Assembly (NCBI GenBank): GCA_963663605.2
Contig: CAXXVF010000002.1
Span: 2,170,001 to 2,234,000 of the forward strand
From: Sporobacter sp963663605
Lineage (GTDB): Bacteria > Bacillota > Clostridia > Oscillospirales > Oscillospiraceae
DNA: 64,000 nucleotides
Direction: 5' to 3'
Positions 7,818 through 16,008 of this stretch are shown piece by piece. Position 1 is the stretch's first letter, and every line of letters starts with the position of its first letter. The notes beneath the pieces were generated by a model. It saw only the letters and a program-made list of their open reading frames with translations, was not told where the DNA came from and did not search any database. Made by a program: the position numbers and the translations under genes.

Positions 7818-8714
7818 CTAGCGCGTTCCTCCTTCTTTCGGAGTCTGACCAGCAGGACTGCTTCCGCCCTGGCTGCCGCGGTTATATCCGCCCTGGCCGC
7901 CCGGACGGTTGCTTGTGCCGCCCTGACTGCTGCGGTTATACCCGCCCTGGCTGCTGCGGTTATATCCGCTCTGGCCACCACGGTTATAATTGTTTCTGCT
8001 CTGTCCGCCGCTGCGGGGTTTGCGGTCACGCCGGTCTCTCGGCGGTTTTGTAGTGTCCATCGTCCTGGGCGTTGTGCGGAGCGTCTGGTTCAAAATCTCA
8101 CCTTTGTATATCCAGACCTTGACGCCGATGCGCCCGTATGTGGTCGCCGCTTCAGCAAAACCGTATTCGATATCGGCTCTGAGCGTCTGCAGCGGAATGG
8201 TCCCCTCGTGATAGGACTCGCTTCTGGCGATCTCGGCGCCGCCGAGGCGTCCGGAAACCATAACTTTAATGCCGCGCACGCCGGCCCGCATCGCGCGGCC
8301 CATCGCGTTTTTCATAGCGCGGCGGAACCCGATGCGCTTTTCCAGCTTTGCCGCGATGCTCTCTGCGACAAGCTGTGCGTTTGTATCGGGATTTTTAACT
8401 TCAACGATTGACAGAGAAACGGGCTTGCCCAGTTTCTTTTCCATCTCGACGCGCAGACGTTCGATCTCCGCGCCGCCTTTGCCGATCACAACGCCGGGGC
8501 GCGAGCAGTGGATATAGAGTTTGATCTTGGCGTTGTCGCGTTCAATCTCTATTCTGGGAACGCCTGCCGAAAACAGGAGATCCTTCAAGTATTTGCGTAT
8601 TTTGTAATCCTCGACAACCAGATCTCCGACTTTGTCAGCTCTGGCATACCAGCGAGAATCCCAGTCTTTAATGACGCCTACACGAAAACCGTGCGGATTT
8701 ACTTTCTGTCCCAT
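7818..8714 (-). CDS. rpsC: 30S ribosomal protein uS3 with long Gly/Asn/Arg/Gln repeat tail
   Basis: mRNA-entry protein with helicase-like function. Residues 1-215 are a normal S3: N-terminal MGQKVNPHGFRVGVIKDWDS, KH domain with VVIGKGGAEIERLR (75-88), and C-terminal domain SGRLGGAEIARSE (154-166) to KVWIYKGE. The protein then continues to 298 aa, whereas bacterial S3 is usually about 210-230. Residues about 225-298 are basic then low-complexity, with repeats of the type YNRSSQGG, YNRGGQSG and YNRGSQGG. The tail resembles RGG/YNR-rich disordered RNA-binding segments. The stop is TAG. The frame is intact and continuous with S3, so the tail is encoded, not a frameshift. Confidence 0.96.
   Translation of the reverse strand: MGQKVNPHGFRVGVIKDWDSRWYARADKVGDLVVEDYKIRKYLKDLLFSAGVPRIEIERDNAKIKLYIHCSRPGVVIGKGGAEIERLRVEMEKKLGKPVSLSIVEVKNPDTNAQLVAESIAAKLEKRIGFRRAMKNAMGRAMRAGVRGIKVMVSGRLGGAEIARSESYHEGTIPLQTLRADIEYGFAEAATTYGRIGVKVWIYKGEILNQTLRTTPRTMDTTKPPRDRRDRKPRSGGQSRNNYNRGGQSGYNRSSQGGYNRSSQGGTSNRPGGQGGYNRGSQGGSSPAGQTPKEGGTR
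7864..7996 (-). repeat. In-frame tandem repeats encoding the S3 tail
   Basis: Imperfect units of about 24 bases, for example GGCTGCTGCGGTTATA followed by CCCGCCCTGG or TCCGCTCTGG on the plus strand, recur through this stretch. They encode Gly/Tyr/Asn/Arg/Ser/Gln octapeptides. Repeat slippage in multiples of three would lengthen or shorten the S3 tail without breaking the gene. Confidence 0.7.
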
Positions 8715-8724
8715 ATGCTACCCC

Positions 8725-9060
8725 CTACTCCTTTTCCTTCACAACGATCGTGATGTGAGACGTTCTCTTGTTGATCCGATACGCCCGGCCCTGTGCCCTT
8801 GGCATGATTCGTTTTATGATCGGTCCGGGATTTGCGTATGTTTCGGAAACGAAGAGATTGTCCGGGTCAAGATCGTGGTTGTTCTCGGCGTTGGAGACAG
8901 CGCTTTTCAGAAGCTTGAGCATCAGTTCCGAAGCGGCTTTCGGCGTCTGCATCAGGATAGCCTGCGCTGTTTTTGTGTCTTTTCCTCTGATAAGGTCGCA
9001 GACTATTTTGACCTTTCTGGGAGATATGCGCGCGTATTTTAAATGTGCTTTGGCCTCCAT
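8725..9060 (-). CDS. rplV: 50S ribosomal protein uL22
   Basis: 111-aa protein whose beta-hairpin lines the exit tunnel. It contains AKYARISPRKVKIVCDLIRG-like sequence near the N-terminus and the hairpin and tail block GPIIKRIMPRAQGRAYRINKR with TSHITIVV. It lies 15 bases after rpsS and 10 before rpsC. The stop is TAG. Confidence 0.97.
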   Translation of the reverse strand: MEAKAHLKYARISPRKVKIVCDLIRGKDTKTAQAILMQTPKAASELMLKLLKSAVSNAENNHDLDPDNLFVSETYANPGPIIKRIMPRAQGRAYRINKRTSHITIVVKEKE

Positions 9061-9075
9061 AAACAGTCTACCTCC

Positions 9076-9348
9076 TTATTTCGTCGTCTTGCTGCCGGCG
9101 TGGCCGCGGAAGGTCCGCGTCGGCGCGAATTCGCCCAGCTTGTGGCCGACCATATCCTCGGTGATATAAACCGGAACGTGACGGCGGCCGTCGTGGACGG
9201 CTATGGTGTGTCCGACAAAAGACGGAAAAATCGTTGATGCGCGGGACCAGGTCTTTAAAACTTTTTTCTTGCCCGACTTATTCATCTCGTCGACCCTCTT
9301 TAAAAGCTCAGGAGCGGCAAAGGGGCCTTTTTTAATACTTCTGCTCAT
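9076..9348 (-). CDS. rpsS: 30S ribosomal protein uS19
   Basis: 90-aa head protein that contacts S13 and the 16S 3' domain. It starts MSRSIKKGPFAAPELL and has the signature TWSRASTIFPSFVGHTIAVH with GHKLGEFAPTRTFRGHAG. It lies between rplB and rplV. Confidence 0.97.
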   Translation of the reverse strand: MSRSIKKGPFAAPELLKRVDEMNKSGKKKVLKTWSRASTIFPSFVGHTIAVHDGRRHVPVYITEDMVGHKLGEFAPTRTFRGHAGSKTTK

Positions 9349-9369
9349 ACTGTTTTTGACCTCCTTACC

Positions 9370-10206
9370 TTATTTCGCGTTCCGGCGCTTGACGATGAAC
9401 TTCGATGTCGGGTTCTTCGTCTTGCGCGTCTTGTAACCGAGCGTCGGCTTGCCCCACGGGGTAACCGGGCCGGGTCTTCCGATCGGGCTCTTGCCCTCAC
9501 CGCCGCCGTGCGGGTGGTCGTTCGGGTTCATGACGCTGCCTCGCACCGTCGGGCGGATACCCATGTGGCGCTTGCGCCCGGCTTTGCCAATAGAGATGTT
9601 CGAGTGGTCGGCATTTCCGACCTGACCGATCGTCGCCATGCAGTTAATGCGGATCATGCGGTACTCGCCGGACGGGAGCTTGACCTGAGCCATGCTGCCC
9701 TCCTTGGCCATCAGCTGTGCGGACGTACCGGCCGAGCGGACAAGCTGCGCGCCTTTGCCCGGGTACAGCTCTATATTATGGATGACGGTTCCGACGGGTA
9801 TGGTGGAGATGGGCAGCGCGTTGCCCGGCTTGATGTCGGCTTTTTCGGACGCGGAAACCGTATCACCGGCTTTCAGCCCGACAGGGGCCACGATGTAGCG
9901 GCGTTCGCCGTCGGAATATTCAATCAACGCGATATTGGCCGAGCGATTAGGGTCATATTCCAAACGCAGGACGGTGCCGGAAGCGTCCGTCTTGTCTCTT
10001 TTAAAATCAATAATCCTGTATTTTCTCCGGTTGCCGCCGCCTTTATGGCGAACGGTGATGCGGCCGTAACTGTTTCTGCCGGAATGCTTTTTCAGCGGCT
10101 CAACCAGCTTGCGCTCCGGTTTTGCTCTTTTATCGATGCCGTCAAAGCCGGATACGGACATGTGCCTTCTCGACGGAGTAGTGGGTCTATATGTTTTTAC
10201 AGACAT
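9370..10206 (-). CDS. rplB: 50S ribosomal protein uL2
   Basis: 278 aa, normal length. It has the N-terminal KTYRPTTPSRRHMSV, the central OB/SH3-like RNA-binding domain (GRITVRHKGGGNRRKYR, KAGDTVSASEKADI) and the C-terminal PTVRGSVMNPNDHPHGGGEG segment with the histidine important for peptidyl-transferase-centre assembly. It lies between rplW and rpsS. Confidence 0.98.
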   Translation of the reverse strand: MSVKTYRPTTPSRRHMSVSGFDGIDKRAKPERKLVEPLKKHSGRNSYGRITVRHKGGGNRRKYRIIDFKRDKTDASGTVLRLEYDPNRSANIALIEYSDGERRYIVAPVGLKAGDTVSASEKADIKPGNALPISTIPVGTVIHNIELYPGKGAQLVRSAGTSAQLMAKEGSMAQVKLPSGEYRMIRINCMATIGQVGNADHSNISIGKAGRKRHMGIRPTVRGSVMNPNDHPHGGGEGKSPIGRPGPVTPWGKPTLGYKTRKTKNPTSKFIVKRRNAK

Positions 10207-10220
10207 GCATTATTCCTCCC

Positions 10221-10517
10221 TTAAGCCATTCCTTCGAAGAATTCAATACTCTTGGAATCTTCGGTCAATCTGACAACGGCTTTCTTCCAGGCGCTTCGGG
10301 AGCCTTCCGGATAACGGCCGGTTCGTTTTTTCTTGCCAAGCATATTAAGCGTAGTGACCTTCATCACTTTTACGCCAAAAATCTCCTCGACGGCTTTTTT
10401 TATCTCGATCTTGTTGGCGTCTCTGGCAACCTCGAAGGCATATTTGTTTATATCATTTTGCTCCATCGACTGCTCTGTGATGAGCGGACGAATGACGATA
10501 TCGTAAGCGGACTTCAT
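10221..10517 (-). CDS. rplW: 50S ribosomal protein uL23
   Basis: 98-aa tunnel-exit protein, docking site for trigger factor and SRP. It has YDIVIRPLITEQSM at the N-terminus, then YAFEVARDANKIEIKKAVEE and GVKVMKVTTLNMLGKKKR. Its ATG overlaps the rplD stop by one base (TAATG), indicating coupled translation. Confidence 0.97.
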   Translation of the reverse strand: MKSAYDIVIRPLITEQSMEQNDINKYAFEVARDANKIEIKKAVEEIFGVKVMKVTTLNMLGKKKRTGRYPEGSRSAWKKAVVRLTEDSKSIEFFEGMA

Positions 10518-11140
10518 TATGCATATACCTCCTCGATCTTTGAAAGCGCCGCTTTGTCCACAACGAACGTTTTGGCGTTGAGGATGTCGTATGCGCTTAA
10601 GATAGTGGCGATCGTTGTCTGGATGCCCGGGATGTTCCGTGCGCTCTTGATAACCGCCTGCCGGACTTCGGGCGTCACGACAAGCGCTTTTCCGGATATG
10701 CCGACGGCACTCAGAAACGCGGCGAAATCTTTCGTCTTGATATTTTCCATATCCAGGGTGTCCACGACGACAACGGCATTGTCAATAGCTTTCTGAGACA
10801 ACGCGGATTTGAGCGCCAGCCTTTTCAGCTTCTTGTTGATCGTATAGCTGTAGTCGCGCGGCTTGGGCGCAAACGCTACGCCGCCGTGCGTATAGTGCGG
10901 CACGCGCGTGGAACCCTGACGGGCGCGCCCCGTACCTTTCTGACGATAGGGCTTGGCGCCGCCGCCGGAGACCTCGGCGCGCGTCAGGGTCGACTGTGTG
11001 CCCTGGCGGACGTTCGCCAGATGGTTCTTAACGGATTCATAAATAGCCTGTTTGTTCGGCTCTATTCCGAATATGGCGTCGCTGAGCTCGACTTCGCCGG
11101 TCACCTTACCCGCCATATCGTATACTTTTACTGTAGGCAT
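10517..11140 (-). CDS. rplD: 50S ribosomal protein uL4
   Basis: 207 aa. It has the tunnel-loop sequence AEVSGGGAKPYRQKGTGRAR, GSTRVPHYTHGGVAFAPKPR, and a C-terminal domain ending KAALSKIEEVYA. In E. coli L4 also represses the S10 operon through its leader; whether that holds for this leader is unknown. It overlaps rplW by one base. Confidence 0.97.
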   Translation of the reverse strand: MPTVKVYDMAGKVTGEVELSDAIFGIEPNKQAIYESVKNHLANVRQGTQSTLTRAEVSGGGAKPYRQKGTGRARQGSTRVPHYTHGGVAFAPKPRDYSYTINKKLKRLALKSALSQKAIDNAVVVVDTLDMENIKTKDFAAFLSAVGISGKALVVTPEVRQAVIKSARNIPGIQTTIATILSAYDILNAKTFVVDKAALSKIEEVYA

Positions 11141-11157
11141 CTGTTAAGTCTCCTTCC

Positions 11158-11853
11158 TCAACCCCGCGCTGATTTCTTCTGCGGGTTCGTACTCACGGTC
11201 ACGGTGGCGCTCTTAACGCGATTGTTCTTGACCGTGTTCTTGAGGTAGACGATGCCGCCTTTGGGGCCCGGCACCGCTCCTTTGACTGCGATCATATTGA
11301 GCTCGGGATCCACCTTGACGATGTCAAGGTTTTGAACCGTGACCTGCTCGGCGCCCATATGGCCGGCGCCGATCTTGCCTTTAAATATCCTTGAAGGATC
11401 TGTGCCCGAACCCATGGAACCGGCGTGACGGTGGACCGGACCGCCGCCATGCGACGTCGGTGTGCGATGCGCGCCGTGCCGCTTGATGACACCGGCGTAT
11501 CCTTTACCCTTTGAAATGCCGGTGATATCGACTTGGTCGCCCTCAGCAAAAACATCCGCTTTCACTTCGTCGCCGACGTTCATGGAAGACGCTGCGGCCA
11601 GTCTGAATTCCTTAAGATGCTTTTTGGGGGAAACGTTCGCCTTTTTCAAATGGCCGGTTTCCGGTTTTGACAGCTTTCTTTCTTTAATATCCTGAAATCC
11701 AAGCTGTACGGCGTCATATCCGTCCTTGTCCTCACTTTTCTTTTGCACGATAACACAGGGCCCGGCTTCAATGACGGTTACCGGGATCACTTTGCCCTTA
11801 TCATCGAAGATCTGCGTCATGCCGACCTTTTTGCCGATGATTGCCTTATCCAT
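11158..11853 (-). CDS. rplC: 50S ribosomal protein uL3
   Basis: 231 aa. It starts MDKAIIGKKVGMTQIFDDKG and contains the signature KGYAGVIKRHGAHRTPTSHG and HRHAGSMGSGTDPSRIFKGK. Most bacterial L3 proteins are about 205-215 aa, so this one has some 15-20 extra residues after the usual end (basic, Val/Ser/Lys-rich, ending NPQKKSARG). It follows rpsJ after a 119-base spacer that can form two hairpins. Confidence 0.96.
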   Translation of the reverse strand: MDKAIIGKKVGMTQIFDDKGKVIPVTVIEAGPCVIVQKKSEDKDGYDAVQLGFQDIKERKLSKPETGHLKKANVSPKKHLKEFRLAAASSMNVGDEVKADVFAEGDQVDITGISKGKGYAGVIKRHGAHRTPTSHGGGPVHRHAGSMGSGTDPSRIFKGKIGAGHMGAEQVTVQNLDIVKVDPELNMIAVKGAVPGPKGGIVYLKNTVKNNRVKSATVTVSTNPQKKSARG

Positions 11854-11881
11854 ATATGTTCCTCCTCATTAAAGGTTATTG

Positions 11882-11946
11882 GTTGGCAGGACCGCTTTCC
11901 GCCGACAGCTGCCAACATGACCCCGCCCGCGGCAAACGCTGCGGGC
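11882..11946 (-). promoter_or_regulatory. Two hairpins in the rpsJ-rplC spacer
   Basis: The 119-base spacer holds GTTGGCAG (11882-11889) paired with CTGCCAAC (11909-11916), and GCCCGC (11925-11930) paired with GCGGGC (11941-11946). Neither is followed by a U-run on the minus strand, so they are more likely a structured mRNA element (processing, translational control or partial attenuation) than terminators. This is inference from pairing only. Confidence 0.4.
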
Positions 11947-11972
11947 TTCGGGTATATCACTTATTTAATCTC

Positions 11973-12284
11973 TTACAGCTTGATTTCGATCTCAACGCCG
12001 GCCGGCAGTTCAAGCGCCATCAGCGCTTCGACGGTTTTCTGCGTGGGGCTTAAGATGTCGATAAGCCTTTTGTGCGTCAGCCGTTCAAACTGTTCACGGC
12101 TGTCCTTGTATTTATGGACGGCGCGCAGGATCGTTACGATCTCTTTTTTTGTGGGAAGCGGGATGGGGCCGGATACCTTCGCCTCGGTGCGCCGGGCCGT
12201 CTCCACGATCTGTCCCGCAGCCTGGTCGATAAGTTGATGGTCATACGCCTTGAGCCGTATGCGGATCATTTTTTTAGCTGCCAT
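11973..12284 (-). CDS. rpsJ: 30S ribosomal protein uS10
   Basis: 103 aa. It starts MAAKKMIRIRLKAYDHQLID and has the signature SGPIPLPTKKEIVTILRAVH and SREQFERLTHKRLIDI. S10 (NusE) also joins the NusB/NusG antitermination complex. It is the first gene of the long ribosomal operon and is preceded by a GGAGG site and a long leader. Confidence 0.97.
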   Translation of the reverse strand: MAAKKMIRIRLKAYDHQLIDQAAGQIVETARRTEAKVSGPIPLPTKKEIVTILRAVHKYKDSREQFERLTHKRLIDILSPTQKTVEALMALELPAGVEIEIKL

Positions 12285-12647
12285 TGTTAATGTTTCCTCC
12301 AGTCATGTACGTTTTTTCAAAGGCGCGGCACCGCTTCGCAACAGATATGCCGCGTAAAAACCGTACGGAAGAGAAATTTCTGTACACTTAACCGTGCGTA
12401 TCATTCCTGCTCATAAAGCAAACCGGCTAATTTCCGGCCGGTTTGTTCCTGATCACGGCGATATACGCCAAAACAGCACTTTCTCAGCCGCCCGATTGCG
12501 TACCGGTGGTCTTGCAGCCATTTTCACAGCAGCTTCGGCCGGTACCGGACATACTCCTCGGAAGTTACCAGGCGCTTGGCCTGCAATCTCCCGAATCATC
12601 GCATTTTTGCGCATTTTGGGCTCATCGTCCCAATAAGGCGCTTTGTT
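12285..12647 (-). promoter_or_regulatory. Long 5' leader of the S10 operon
   Basis: About 360 bases of transcribed leader between the promoter (-10 at 12648-12653) and rpsJ. It contains a 9-bp hairpin (CAAACCGGC 12419-12427 with GCCGGTTTG 12437-12445) and the palindrome CCGGTACCGG near 12538-12547. No uninterrupted conserved gene was recognised; a 47-codon minus-strand frame starting MIREIAGQ is possible but unsupported. The length suggests autogenous or attenuation control, but no known leader family was matched. Confidence 0.5.
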
Positions 12648-12676
12648 AGAATATCAAATAATATGGTAGTTGTCAA
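12648..12676 (-). promoter_or_regulatory. Sigma-A-type promoter of the S10 operon
   Basis: Minus strand TTGACA (12671-12676), 17-base spacer, TATTCT (12648-12653). Perfect -35, optimal spacing, and a weaker -10. It lies between the end of feoB and rpsJ and faces the ribosomal genes. Confidence 0.75.
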
Positions 12677-12765
12677 TAGTGAATTTACGAATGTTTTAAC
12701 ACGGTATTCCCTAATAGCTTTTACGCATGATTGGCAATTATGCAGCAGTTTTTGCGACGATCTTA

Positions 12766-15195
12766 TTACGCGCCAAAAAGATGTCCGATCTGATATACCA
12801 GAAGCGAAGCGATATACGCGACAAAAAGCTGCCAGCCGACCGAAAACGCCGTCCATTTCAGGCTGTTCATTTCTTTGTGGATGGTCGCCACAGCCGCAAC
12901 GCACGGGACATAAAGCAGGATGAACACCAGATACGCAAAAGCGGACAGCGGCGTAAACCCTGTCATGGCGGCAGCGACGGCGATGCTGCCCGCCGTCAGA
13001 GAAAAGCCGTAGAACATGGACAGCGACGCCACGACCGCCTCCTTGGCAACGAGGCCCGTGAGCAGCGCGACGGCCGCCGGCCACATAGCGAACCCCATCG
13101 GCTTGAAGATCGGCGCTATAAAACTTCCGATGCCCGCAAGCATGCCATCAGCGTTGTCCGAGACCATCTGAAGGTGGCTGTCGAAATTCTGCAAAAACCA
13201 TAAGACGATGCTCATTAGGAATATAAGCGTCCCGGCCTTTATGAGAAAGCCTTTCACCCGCTCCCAGACGTGCATGAGTGTGTTGCTCGGCGTCGGCATC
13301 CGATATGGCGGCAGCTCCATAACAAACGGCGCCGGCTTGCCGGTCAGGATCGTACCTTTGAATACAATGCCGGTAACAACGGCAAGAAACATGCCTATGA
13401 TATACAGCGCAAAAACGACAAGGCCGGCCTGTGCGCCGAAAAAAGCCGAGGCGATCAGGCCGTACACCGGCAGCTTCGCCGAGCAGCTCATAAACGGCAC
13501 CAGCAATATCGTCATGCGCCGGTCCTTCTCGTTTTCCATTGTACGGGCGCCCATAATGGCGGGAACCGAGCAGCCGAAACCCATAAGCATCGGTATGAAC
13601 GCCTTTCCCGACAGGCCAAAATGCCTGAGCAGCCGATCCATGATAAACGCGGCGCGCGCCATGTATCCCGAATCCTCAAGAAGCGACAGGAAGAAAAACA
13701 GCAAAGCGATCTGCGGCAGGAATGTCAGAACGCCGCCGACACCGGCAATGATGCCGTCCGTTATAAGGCCGACAAGCCAGGGGGCGGCATGGATATCGGT
13801 TAAAACAGGCCGCAGCCAGCCTGTAAACGCATCGATGATGAATGCCACGCCGTCAGATAAAAACGATCCGACCGGGCCGAATGTGATGATAAACATCAGG
13901 AGCATCATCACCAAAAACAGGGGAACGGCAAAAATCCGGTGTGTTGCGGCTTTATCTATCCGGTCGGTCAGCGTTTCGCCGCTGTGTCCATCGCCTTTTT
14001 TAACAGCGGCCCGGACAACGTTTTCGATATATTGATAGCGGCTGTCGGCAATCATAGTTTCTCTGTCGCCGTATGTGCTCGCCTTACCATACTCCTTAGC
14101 GATGCACCGGACCTCTTTTGCGGTTTTCTCATCCAGATGCAGCGCTTCTTCAACTATTTCATCGCCTTCAATAAGCTTGATAGAAGCCCAGTGCGCCGGT
14201 ATCTTCGCCGCGTAGGCGTAATCATGGATGAGCCGCCCGACGCGGTGGTGTATCTCGTGTGTGAAATCATCGTACAGGTCGTCCGGCTCGATCGTGAAGC
14301 CGATGTGCATCTGCCGATGCGCCGTGTGCAGCAGCTCTTCCAGATTTTCGCCGGTCTTTGCCGTGATCGGCACGACGGGAATACCGATTTCCTTTGAAAG
14401 CTGTGTAATATCGATCTCATCGCCCTTATTGCGCGCCTCATCCATGAAATTGAGCGCCAGGACCATCGGCCGCTCAAGCTCTAAAAGCTGGACTGTCAGA
14501 TACATATTCCGTTCGATATTCGTGGCATCAATAATATTAATAATGGCGTCCGGGCCCTCGCCGCCGGCGGCGCCTATAATATAGTCGCGGGCGACGATTT
14601 CCTCCATCGAATACGGAGACAGCGAATAGATACCCGGAAGATCGACGATATTGACCTCACGCCCCCCTAATTTGGCAATGCCTTCTTTTTTCTCTACAGT
14701 CACGCCGGGCCAGTTGCCCACATACTGATTGGAACCTGTCAGCGCATTGAAGAGCGTCGTTTTGCCGCTGTTTGGGTTTCCAACCAACGCGATGTTCATC
14801 CTGCGCTTGTCATGAATATGCCGGTCATAAGGTATAGCGTGCTTATCCAGCTCATGCTCATGCGCCTGGCGCATGCGCCGGAGCGTCTCGGGATCAAGCG
14901 GCCTTCCGGTGTATTTAGTTACCGAGGCGGATCTTTTATTTTTCGGGGGCGGTGCGTCGCCGATACGTATATGCAGTGCGTCGCCTTTTCTGAGCGACAG
15001 TTCATATCCGCGCACCCGCACTTCTATCGGATCGCCGAACGGCGCAATTCTCTTAACCGCCACCTTGGTTCCCGGTGTAAGACCCATGTCGATCAAGCGC
15101 CGTTTAACGGCGCCGAAATGACTTCCGACCGACAGGATGATCCCGCTCTGACCGGGAGACAGGTCATGCAGCGTCCTGTACGCAGTTTCTGCCAT
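12766..15195 (-). CDS. feoB: Ferrous iron transporter, FeoA-FeoB fusion
   Basis: GTP-dependent Fe(II) uptake across the cytoplasmic membrane. 809 aa. Residues about 1-80 form a FeoA (SH3-like) domain (LSPGQSGII, RLIDMGLTPGTKV). The FeoB G-domain starts near 132 with G1 GNPNSGKT (139-146), G2 GVTVE and G3 DLPG (185-188). The C-terminal half is a Gate-containing membrane domain with many hydrophobic segments (for example SGYMARAAFIMDRLLR and GFGCSVPAIMGARTME). FeoA is normally a separate 75-aa protein, so this is a covalent fusion, a known arrangement in some Firmicutes. No separate feoA or feoC lies nearby. The upstream region (15196-15303) is very AT-rich, but no clear iron-regulator box was recognised. 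Confidence 0.95.
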   Translation of the reverse strand: MAETAYRTLHDLSPGQSGIILSVGSHFGAVKRRLIDMGLTPGTKVAVKRIAPFGDPIEVRVRGYELSLRKGDALHIRIGDAPPPKNKRSASVTKYTGRPLDPETLRRMRQAHEHELDKHAIPYDRHIHDKRRMNIALVGNPNSGKTTLFNALTGSNQYVGNWPGVTVEKKEGIAKLGGREVNIVDLPGIYSLSPYSMEEIVARDYIIGAAGGEGPDAIINIIDATNIERNMYLTVQLLELERPMVLALNFMDEARNKGDEIDITQLSKEIGIPVVPITAKTGENLEELLHTAHRQMHIGFTIEPDDLYDDFTHEIHHRVGRLIHDYAYAAKIPAHWASIKLIEGDEIVEEALHLDEKTAKEVRCIAKEYGKASTYGDRETMIADSRYQYIENVVRAAVKKGDGHSGETLTDRIDKAATHRIFAVPLFLVMMLLMFIITFGPVGSFLSDGVAFIIDAFTGWLRPVLTDIHAAPWLVGLITDGIIAGVGGVLTFLPQIALLFFFLSLLEDSGYMARAAFIMDRLLRHFGLSGKAFIPMLMGFGCSVPAIMGARTMENEKDRRMTILLVPFMSCSAKLPVYGLIASAFFGAQAGLVVFALYIIGMFLAVVTGIVFKGTILTGKPAPFVMELPPYRMPTPSNTLMHVWERVKGFLIKAGTLIFLMSIVLWFLQNFDSHLQMVSDNADGMLAGIGSFIAPIFKPMGFAMWPAAVALLTGLVAKEAVVASLSMFYGFSLTAGSIAVAAAMTGFTPLSAFAYLVFILLYVPCVAAVATIHKEMNSLKWTAFSVGWQLFVAYIASLLVYQIGHLFGA

Positions 15196-15303
15196 ATAAG
15201 CTTTCTCCTTAACCCAAGGCTTGTGCTAAAGTGAGTTGAAACTAACCCTTATATATACGAAATATATACGAAGCGGTATATTGACCGTATTTTTTACTTA
15301 GGG

Positions 15304-16008
15304 TCACTTTAAATAATAGATTGCCATAACGATACCGTATAGAACCGGTTGATGCAGGATATAGATGATAAGCGCTTTTTTTCCCACGGCAGGGAAAAAA
15401 GCGATGCGTTTTTCATAAAACCATTTTGGCAGCTTATGTTCAATGACGTAAAAGCCCGCCCATGTGCCCAGAAGAAACACGAACACCCACGGAAAAATCG
15501 GGAAGTAGTCCGCGCTGTAAAAACCCGGCTGCAGCCAGCCGAACATCCACAGATACGACGCGTCAATACGGATAAGGTTCGTCGCCAGGGCGCTCCCGAC
15601 CAGCAGCACAATATATATAAACGGCGCGGCCGCCCGTGGTATCTTATCCCAAACCTTCCGTGTCAATCCGTAAAACACCATACAAAAACCAAGCAGATGC
15701 AATACGCCGAAACGGATAGGCATACCCACGAACGGCAGGCTCGTCACGATCGTCATGGCGACAGCGATAGCAAAAACAATCAAGCCGCGTTTGATATTAC
15801 TTCTGGAAAACTGCGAGGACAGGCCGGATAGGAAAATGAACAGGCCGGCAAACACAAAATGCAGAAAATCGAAAACAGGGTTGTGAAACATCCACTCCGG
15901 CGCGCCCAGAAACGTCCAAAGATCGTACAGAAGATGATGGATAACCATCAATATGACCGCAAAGCCGCGCAGGGCGTCAATGATGTCGATACGTTTTCTT
16001 TCCGTCAT
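15304..16008 (-). CDS. DUF1624 / heparan-alpha-glucosaminide acetyltransferase-like membrane protein
   Basis: 234 aa with about seven hydrophobic segments. The N-terminal block RIDIIDALRGFAVILMVIHH is the hallmark of DUF1624 / HGSNAT-catalytic-domain proteins (Asp-Ala-Leu-Arg-Gly, then His-His), and KKALIIYILHQPVLYG near the end is also typical. The family is thought to include membrane acyltransferases, but the substrate is unknown here. Its start overlaps the ychF stop by four bases (ATGA), so the two are cotranslated. Confidence 0.85.
   Translation of the reverse strand: MTERKRIDIIDALRGFAVILMVIHHLLYDLWTFLGAPEWMFHNPVFDFLHFVFAGLFIFLSGLSSQFSRSNIKRGLIVFAIAVAMTIVTSLPFVGMPIRFGVLHLLGFCMVFYGLTRKVWDKIPRAAAPFIYIVLLVGSALATNLIRIDASYLWMFGWLQPGFYSADYFPIFPWVFVFLLGTWAGFYVIEHKLPKWFYEKRIAFFPAVGKKALIIYILHQPVLYGIVMAIYYLK

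Noticed and set aside
7864..7996. CRISPR-like repeats
   Set aside because: Units are in-frame 24-base coding repeats within rpsC, with no spacers of constant length and no cas genes.
9508..10224. 238-aa plus-strand frame across rplB
   Set aside because: Shadow of the highly conserved L2 gene; no ribosome-binding site or homology.
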